Origin: Lutimaribacter_A marinistellae
GTDB taxonomy: Bacteria > Pseudomonadota > Alphaproteobacteria > Rhodobacterales > Rhodobacteraceae
Length of the DNA stretch: 64,000 bases
Reading direction: 5' to 3'
NCBI RefSeq assembly: GCF_042648365.1
Contig: NZ_JBHRXI010000003.1
Span: 1 to 64,000 of the forward strand
The notes under the pieces were generated by a model, which worked only from the letters and a program-made list of their open reading frames with translations, was not told the DNA's origin and made no database searches. This document shows, piece after piece, positions 59,793-64,000 of the stretch; position 1 is the stretch's first letter, and every line of letters starts with the position of its first letter. The position numbers were made by a program, and so were the translations under genes.

Positions 59793-60197
59793 CTACCAGT
59801 TTCCAGCAGCTTCGCAGACTGGGATGGCGTCGCGCCGAAGCTCATTGGCCTGCCGTCGGTATTCTGATGTTGCTTCCACGATATCCCAGTATTCAGATGC
59901 GGCGAATTGCTCGAAGAAGACGCCTGTCGCTGCCTCCCAAGACGGATACCGCGTGGGACATTCGCAGCTTTGGGCTTCAACGATGCGTTGCATGCTCTGT
60001 GCCCGATAAACCTGTTGGATCAGGAGCCGTTTGTGGGCCTCGCGCACATCTATGTTTTGCATCCACTCTGGCTCTGGAGGCTGCTCGGGACAGACATCTG
60101 GCTGGTTTTCGAGCGTTGGGATCAGGTTCCGTTCAGCGACGCCAGCAGTTGCGCCGAGAACGACGAGCAGGCTTCCGATTGCAACGGCTCGCATCAT
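59793..60197 (-). CDS. Secreted Cys-containing protein of the virB operon
   Basis: A 134-residue protein with a signal peptide (MRAVAIGSLLVVLGATAGVA) and four Cys in the mature part (PDVCPEQPP, QSCECPTRYP, PVCEAAGNW). It is predicted to act in the periplasm. It starts four bases inside the end of the DUF4177-like gene and ends six bases before virB6. No family recognised; a role as a VirB5/VirB7-like structural or stabilising part is possible. Confidence 0.68.
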   Translation of the reverse strand: MMRAVAIGSLLVVLGATAGVAERNLIPTLENQPDVCPEQPPEPEWMQNIDVREAHKRLLIQQVYRAQSMQRIVEAQSCECPTRYPSWEAATGVFFEQFAASEYWDIVEATSEYRRQANELRRDAIPVCEAAGNW

Positions 60198-60382
60198 TCT
60201 GCTGCTGCCTTCGTATCAGTGGTCTCGCGCTTCAAGAACGCGGTATAGCCGTAGTCACCGGCTTCAGCTGTAATGACTTCCCACCCCTCAGCACCGCGCT
60301 CATTCAAGGCACTTCGCATCGCGTCGTAGTCCTTTTGCTTCTTCACCTGGAAAAACAGGATGTCATATTCAAAGGTCTTCAT
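60194..60382 (-). CDS. DUF4177-like small protein
   Basis: A 62-residue protein (MKTFEYDILFFQVKKQKDYD, LNERGAEGWEVITAEAGDYGYTAFLKRE), matching the DUF4177 pattern of short proteins with an LNxxGxEGWE core. It overlaps virB11 by four bases and the next gene by four bases. Function unknown. Confidence 0.8.
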   Translation of the reverse strand: MKTFEYDILFFQVKKQKDYDAMRSALNERGAEGWEVITAEAGDYGYTAFLKRETTDTKAAAE

Positions 60383-61365
60383 TGGGAAGCTCCGATCTCG
60401 GTTGCGCCGGGGAGGTAGAATTCGGTGATGCCGCGTCTGCCGTCGTGGCGACCGGCCTGGATGATCACGTCGATGGAATTCTCGATGTACTGGATCATGT
60501 CGGCATAGGTCATGGGGATCTCTGTTTTGAGGGCCGCGATCGCGAGCCGCTGCACGGCGAGTTGCGGGGTCTCGGCATGGAGCGTGGTCATGGACCCGCC
60601 ATGGCCGGTATTGATCGCCTCGAGGAAAGTCATCGCTTCCTTGCCGCGCACCTCGCCAAGAATGATGCGGTCCGGGCGCATGCGAAGCGTCGCGGTCAGA
60701 AGCACATCGGCGGTCTGGAATTCCGCGTCGCGATTGGCGATGAGGGTGACGGCATTCGGCTGGGTCGGCAGAAGCTCGGCGGCCTCCTCGATGGTGACGA
60801 TGCGTTCCTCAGACGGTACATGAGCGAGGATCTTCCGCGCAGCGACGGTCTTGCCGGTAGAGGTACCACCCGAGACGATCATGTTGAGCTTGTTGTCGAC
60901 GCAGAAGGCTAGGGCATCGTCGATCACGCCAGACGTAACGACCTCGCGCAATTCCCGGGTTTTCTTGAGGCGGAGTTCCTCGAGCTTGCGTTCTTTCCCA
61001 TAGAGGAAATCGAGCGCGATGCCTTCAAGTGGCAGGCTTGAGAAAAACCGCAGGCTGATGGACATGGCAGAGAGCACGGCGGGCGGGGTTATGACCTGGG
61101 CGCGGATCGGACGGCTCTTGTAGGTGATCGAGACCGAGACGATCGGGCGGTTCTTGCTCATCGTTGTGTTGGCGGAAGAGGCGATCTGGTTGCCGAGGTC
61201 TTTGACTTCTGTTGCGTTCAGCTTCTCGTCCAGCTTTCGCATGAAGTGATCGCCCTGGAATTCTCCCCAGCAGCTGCCATCGGGATTGATGCAGATCTCG
61301 ATGACATCGTCGCGGGATGCGGCATCGATCCGGTCTAGAGAGGTCTGGAGATAGCTCAGCGACAT
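60379..61365 (-). CDS. virB11: VirB11 type IV secretion ATPase
   Basis: A 328-residue hexameric ATPase. Walker A GGTSTGKT (residues 166-173), Asp box/Walker B RMRPDRIILGEVRGKEAM, and His-box GHGGSMTTLHAET are all present. It energises assembly and transport of the secretion channel at the cytoplasmic face. Starts five bases after the virB10 stop. Confidence 0.96.
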   Translation of the reverse strand: MSLSYLQTSLDRIDAASRDDVIEICINPDGSCWGEFQGDHFMRKLDEKLNATEVKDLGNQIASSANTTMSKNRPIVSVSITYKSRPIRAQVITPPAVLSAMSISLRFFSSLPLEGIALDFLYGKERKLEELRLKKTRELREVVTSGVIDDALAFCVDNKLNMIVSGGTSTGKTVAARKILAHVPSEERIVTIEEAAELLPTQPNAVTLIANRDAEFQTADVLLTATLRMRPDRIILGEVRGKEAMTFLEAINTGHGGSMTTLHAETPQLAVQRLAIAALKTEIPMTYADMIQYIENSIDVIIQAGRHDGRRGITEFYLPGATEIGASQ

Positions 61366-61369
61366 GGGC

Positions 61370-62749
61370 TCAGAATATCTCCAGATCGCGGTCGACCATC
61401 ACCGTGACGCGCGCGCCCTGGTCGACATAAATGACCGGACCGATCGAGAGGTAGTCGCCAATCACGCTGTCCGTGGCATCGGCAAGATCATCGCCCACGT
61501 CTTCGAGCACGTCCGACGCGGTCTCATCCTGCAAGTTTGCCGCAGCGGCACTTGGAGCAGCGGAAATCAACGAAATCAGCGCCGCCGAGCCAAAGCGCTC
61601 ATCAAAGCGGGTATCGACAAAGCCGGTCACGCCAGAGCGGCCAAGTTCATCGCCCCCGAAAGAGCTGATCTGGATGGTTTGATTGTCAGGCAGGATGATC
61701 CGGTCCCAGGCGATGGTGACCCGGCGCTGCGCGATATCGACCCCCGAACGATAGCGCCCGATCAGGCGGGACCCGCGCGGGATCAGGAGACGCGCGCCAT
61801 CGACGCTGTAGACATCTTCGGAAACGACGGCACGGGTCTGGCCGGGCAGGGAGCTGTCGAGGGCGGTTTCCATGACAGCCTGGATCATCGTGCCCTGGAT
61901 GATGGTGTTGGACGGGTTGGCGATGACCTCGGCTTGCGTCACCGAAGTGGGCAGCGCGCCGTTCAATACAAAATCCGTCACTTCGCCGAAGGTGCGTTCG
62001 GTTAAGGCCGTCTCATTCGCGCCCGAGGTGCCGCCAAAGGCGATGGTGGGCGAGGTGATGCGGCGCTCTTGAAACGCGCGCTCCTCGGCTGCGCGGCGTT
62101 CGAGTTCCGCAAGCCGCCGTGCTTCTTCCTCGCGGCGCAGCCGCTCTTCTTCCCGCGCCCGCAACTCGTCCTCGGTTGGGCCGATGGGTGCGGGAAGGGG
62201 GCGATTGGCTTCGAGTTGCGCGAGTTCGAGGTCTATGCGGAGTTGCTCCAGCTCGCGATCACGGGCAGTGAGTTCGTCTCGGAACTGCTGCTGCGCGGAT
62301 TCCGATGCTGCTTGCAGCGCCGCGATCTGGGCGGTCAGCGCATCGATGGCTTCCGCGGCAGCCGTATCTTCTTCAACCACCGGTTCGGGCGCGTTGCGCA
62401 ACTCCTCGATCTGGGCCTGAAGGGCGGCGAGCTGCGCTAAAAGCTCGGCATTCGGTTCCACCGGCTCTGGTGCGACCAGAACGACTTCGGGCTCCGGTGG
62501 GGGGAGGGTTTCGATGGCGCCGAAACCGTCGCCTTCGTTCTGAAACACGTCCGGTGTCGCCGTGGGCAGGGCTGCCTCTTCCTCGGGTTGGGACAGGAGA
62601 TAGAGCAATGCACCGCCGGCACCGATCACGAGGACGACGACCAAAGCAAGCAGCGGCGAACGTCGCGGGGCAGGGGGCGAACCTGTTCCTTTGCCCTGCT
62701 CGAGGGCGGCGAGACGTTTCTCGAGGTCTGCGTTTCCGGTGTCGCTCAT
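61370..62749 (-). CDS. virB10: VirB10 type IV secretion core protein
   Basis: About 459 residues from the ATG at 62749, which overlaps the virB9 stop by four bases. A short cytoplasmic head, one membrane helix (SPLLALVVVLVIGAGGALLY), a proline/glutamate-rich spacer with a long coiled coil (QIEELRNAPEPV through LAELERRAAEERA), and a C-terminal TrbI/VirB10 domain (IIQGTMIQAVMETALDSSLPGQ, RLLIPRGSRLIGRYRSGVD). It spans both membranes and gates the channel. Confidence 0.95.
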   Translation of the reverse strand: MSDTGNADLEKRLAALEQGKGTGSPPAPRRSPLLALVVVLVIGAGGALLYLLSQPEEEAALPTATPDVFQNEGDGFGAIETLPPPEPEVVLVAPEPVEPNAELLAQLAALQAQIEELRNAPEPVVEEDTAAAEAIDALTAQIAALQAASESAQQQFRDELTARDRELEQLRIDLELAQLEANRPLPAPIGPTEDELRAREEERLRREEEARRLAELERRAAEERAFQERRITSPTIAFGGTSGANETALTERTFGEVTDFVLNGALPTSVTQAEVIANPSNTIIQGTMIQAVMETALDSSLPGQTRAVVSEDVYSVDGARLLIPRGSRLIGRYRSGVDIAQRRVTIAWDRIILPDNQTIQISSFGGDELGRSGVTGFVDTRFDERFGSAALISLISAAPSAAAANLQDETASDVLEDVGDDLADATDSVIGDYLSIGPVIYVDQGARVTVMVDRDLEIF

Positions 62750-63441
62750 GATCCTACCCCCGCAGGCGGTGTGCTCTGAATACAGACCACTTCTTCCCCG
62801 ATCCGCAGCACCCATTGCCTGTTCACCCCGGAAACCCGGATCACGCCATCTTCGGTGGCTTGCGTGTTGACCGTCCGCTCGCGGCCATTCGCGTAACGGA
62901 AGATCGCGGGCACCGGCGCGTTCCTTGGGAACTCGAAATGCGTAAACGTCCCGTCATCCCAGACACGGGTGGGGGTGAACTCGGTCCGCGCGCTGGCACC
63001 GTAATTATAGTTCGGCCCTTGGGCCGCGATGGCACGCGTGGGCCGTGCATTGTCTTCGGGGTAGCGGAACTGCACCACGTAGAAGGTCGGGCTGCGGGTT
63101 TCCTGGACGTTGAAATAGTAGCTCCGCCGGTTCGTGTACACGGTCACGTTGGTATGGACGCCGCGTGCAACGGGCTTGATCGCGAAGGCCTGGCCACCTG
63201 GAACGCCGTCGATCTCGAAGCCCTCCGTGTCGCCTGCGATGATCGAGCGGATGCTTTCTCCCTCGCCGAACTCGACCGTGGTCACATGGGTGAGCGAGAC
63301 ATTCAGTCGATAGACCTGGCCTTCCTGGTAGGTGGCCAAGCGCACGCGGCTGTCATTGGGGCCACCGCGCGGAATGGCTTCCGCGAAGGCAAGGACTGGC
63401 AGCAGGGAAAATAGGCCAGCAACAAAGAACTTACTGATCAA
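62746..63441 (-). CDS. virB9: VirB9 type IV secretion outer-membrane core protein
   Basis: About 231 residues from a TTG at 63441, which gives a clean signal peptide (LISKFFVAGLFSLLPVLAFA). The protein has the VirB9/CagX domain (SRVRLATYQEGQVYRLNVSL, KPVARGVHTNVTVYTNRRSYYF, VWDDGTFTHFEFPRNAPVPAIF). It forms the outer-membrane complex with VirB10. The longer frame reaching to 63588 overlaps virB8 and lacks a signal at its start. Confidence 0.93.
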   Translation of the reverse strand: MISKFFVAGLFSLLPVLAFAEAIPRGGPNDSRVRLATYQEGQVYRLNVSLTHVTTVEFGEGESIRSIIAGDTEGFEIDGVPGGQAFAIKPVARGVHTNVTVYTNRRSYYFNVQETRSPTFYVVQFRYPEDNARPTRAIAAQGPNYNYGASARTEFTPTRVWDDGTFTHFEFPRNAPVPAIFRYANGRERTVNTQATEDGVIRVSGVNRQWVLRIGEEVVCIQSTPPAGVGS

Positions 63442-63442
63442 A

Positions 63443-64000
63443 CTAGTTCTCCAATCTGTCGGAGCGGATGGAATATTCGAGCACGGTGAAGCCGAAGGGG
63501 TTGGTCCAGACCTCATCGATGGAGCGGCGGGTCTCGGGGCGGAACTCGAAGAGAAGCGTGGCGGTGAAGAGCCCGGTCTGGACGCCATTCAACGAGGTCA
63601 GGCGCTTGCGCAGGCGAACCGTGGCGCGGTTGGTGCCGATGCGATTGACACTGAGGATTTCGACATCGAGCCGAGCATTGGGGCCATAAACTGTCGGCGG
63701 GTAGTTCTCGTTGGCGCTGTTCCAGATCTGGCGCAAGCCGCCCTCGGCAGCGCCGTCCGAGCGGCGCAGCACGCTGCGGATGCGCAGATCGTTGTCGAGC
63801 TGGTTATAGACCTCTCGGTCGGTCACATAGCGGAAGACCTCCGCTTCAATGATGGCCTGGTTGGCTGTGACTGACGTCGCGCCTACCGAGGCCTCGGGCA
63901 GGGCAAAACCGGTGGCGGGATCATAGGGCACGACCACAGGCGGCGGATCGACATCGAGAATTGCGACAGCCGCCGCACTCAGGCATCCGAGAATGCCGAA
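63443..64000 (-). CDS. virB8: VirB8 type IV secretion protein, C-terminal part
   Basis: The gene runs off the window at 64000. The visible 185 residues include the end of the membrane helix (FGILGCLSAAAVAI, then LDVDPPPVVVPYDP) and the periplasmic domain (TANQAIIEAEVFRYVTDREVYNQLDND, TATLLFEFRPETRRSIDEVWTNPFGFTVLEYSI), typical of VirB8. It bridges inner-membrane parts of the channel. Stop at 63443, one base before the virB9 TTG. Confidence 0.92.
   Translation of the reverse strand, partial: FGILGCLSAAAVAILDVDPPPVVVPYDPATGFALPEASVGATSVTANQAIIEAEVFRYVTDREVYNQLDNDLRIRSVLRRSDGAAEGGLRQIWNSANENYPPTVYGPNARLDVEILSVNRIGTNRATVRLRKRLTSLNGVQTGLFTATLLFEFRPETRRSIDEVWTNPFGFTVLEYSIRSDRLEN

Overview
The window looks like part of a large, GC-rich, self-transmissible repABC plasmid from an alphaproteobacterium, most likely a Rhodobacterales (Roseobacter/Paracoccus-like) member. 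The reasons are a complete repA-repB-repC replicon with a counter-transcribed RNA and parS palindromes, a VirB/VirD4-type conjugation system, and a block of 'plasmid-only' genes (ArdC, DUF736, DUF2493, ParB-like and strawberry-notch proteins). No rRNA, tRNA or CRISPR array was seen. The taxonomic call is inference from gene content.

Region by region. (1) 1-14.0 kb: a heavy-metal and cell-envelope island. It has two CDF exporters, a Zn/Cd/Pb-type P-type ATPase, a ZIP transporter, copper-handling proteins (two SCO, PCuAC, DUF411), DsbA/DsbB, an M23 peptidase, LspA, Lnt, two L,D-transpeptidases and a transglutaminase-like protein. A MerR-family regulator (1731-2159) sits among four promoters that all have the 19-bp spacer and dyad typical of MerR control, so the island reads as one metal-responsive regulon. 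(2) 14.1-15.7 kb: a broken IS3-family remnant interrupted by a serine recombinase gene. (3) 16.4-20.3 kb: the repABC replicon. (4) 20.3-22.5 kb: a Fic gene and a RES-Xre toxin-antitoxin pair. (5) 22.9-35.6 kb: plasmid backbone genes, with a RelB/ParE-type pair and strong hairpin terminators between units. (6) 35.9-38.0 kb: a cytosine methyltransferase next to a NotI-like restriction endonuclease. (7) 38.5-46.8 kb: more backbone genes, a candidate oriT, then mobC, relaxase and the VirD4 coupling protein. (8) 47.0-57.6 kb: a defence-like island of lower apparent GC. (9) 57.6-64.0 kb: a membrane protein and a virB6...virB11-virB10-virB9-virB8 cluster on the minus strand, cut by the window edge.

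The most interesting part is the island at 47.0-57.6 kb, inserted between the two halves of the conjugation machinery. On the plus strand it carries an XRE regulator, a Cas4/RecB-like PD-(D/E)XK nuclease with a probable Fe-S cluster, and a long prokaryotic Argonaute whose PIWI domain appears to keep its catalytic acids. A small unknown protein and an HELGH zincin-like protein follow, and then a probable toxin-antitoxin pair. Divergently transcribed from the same control region are four overlapping genes: a spore-photoproduct-lyase-like radical SAM enzyme, a DEDDh exonuclease, a small P-loop kinase-like NTPase and an aldo/keto reductase. Their overlaps suggest one functional unit. A zinc-ribbon/PLD-like protein converges on it. 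Together these look like a multi-gene anti-invader island whose chemistry cannot be deduced from sequence alone.
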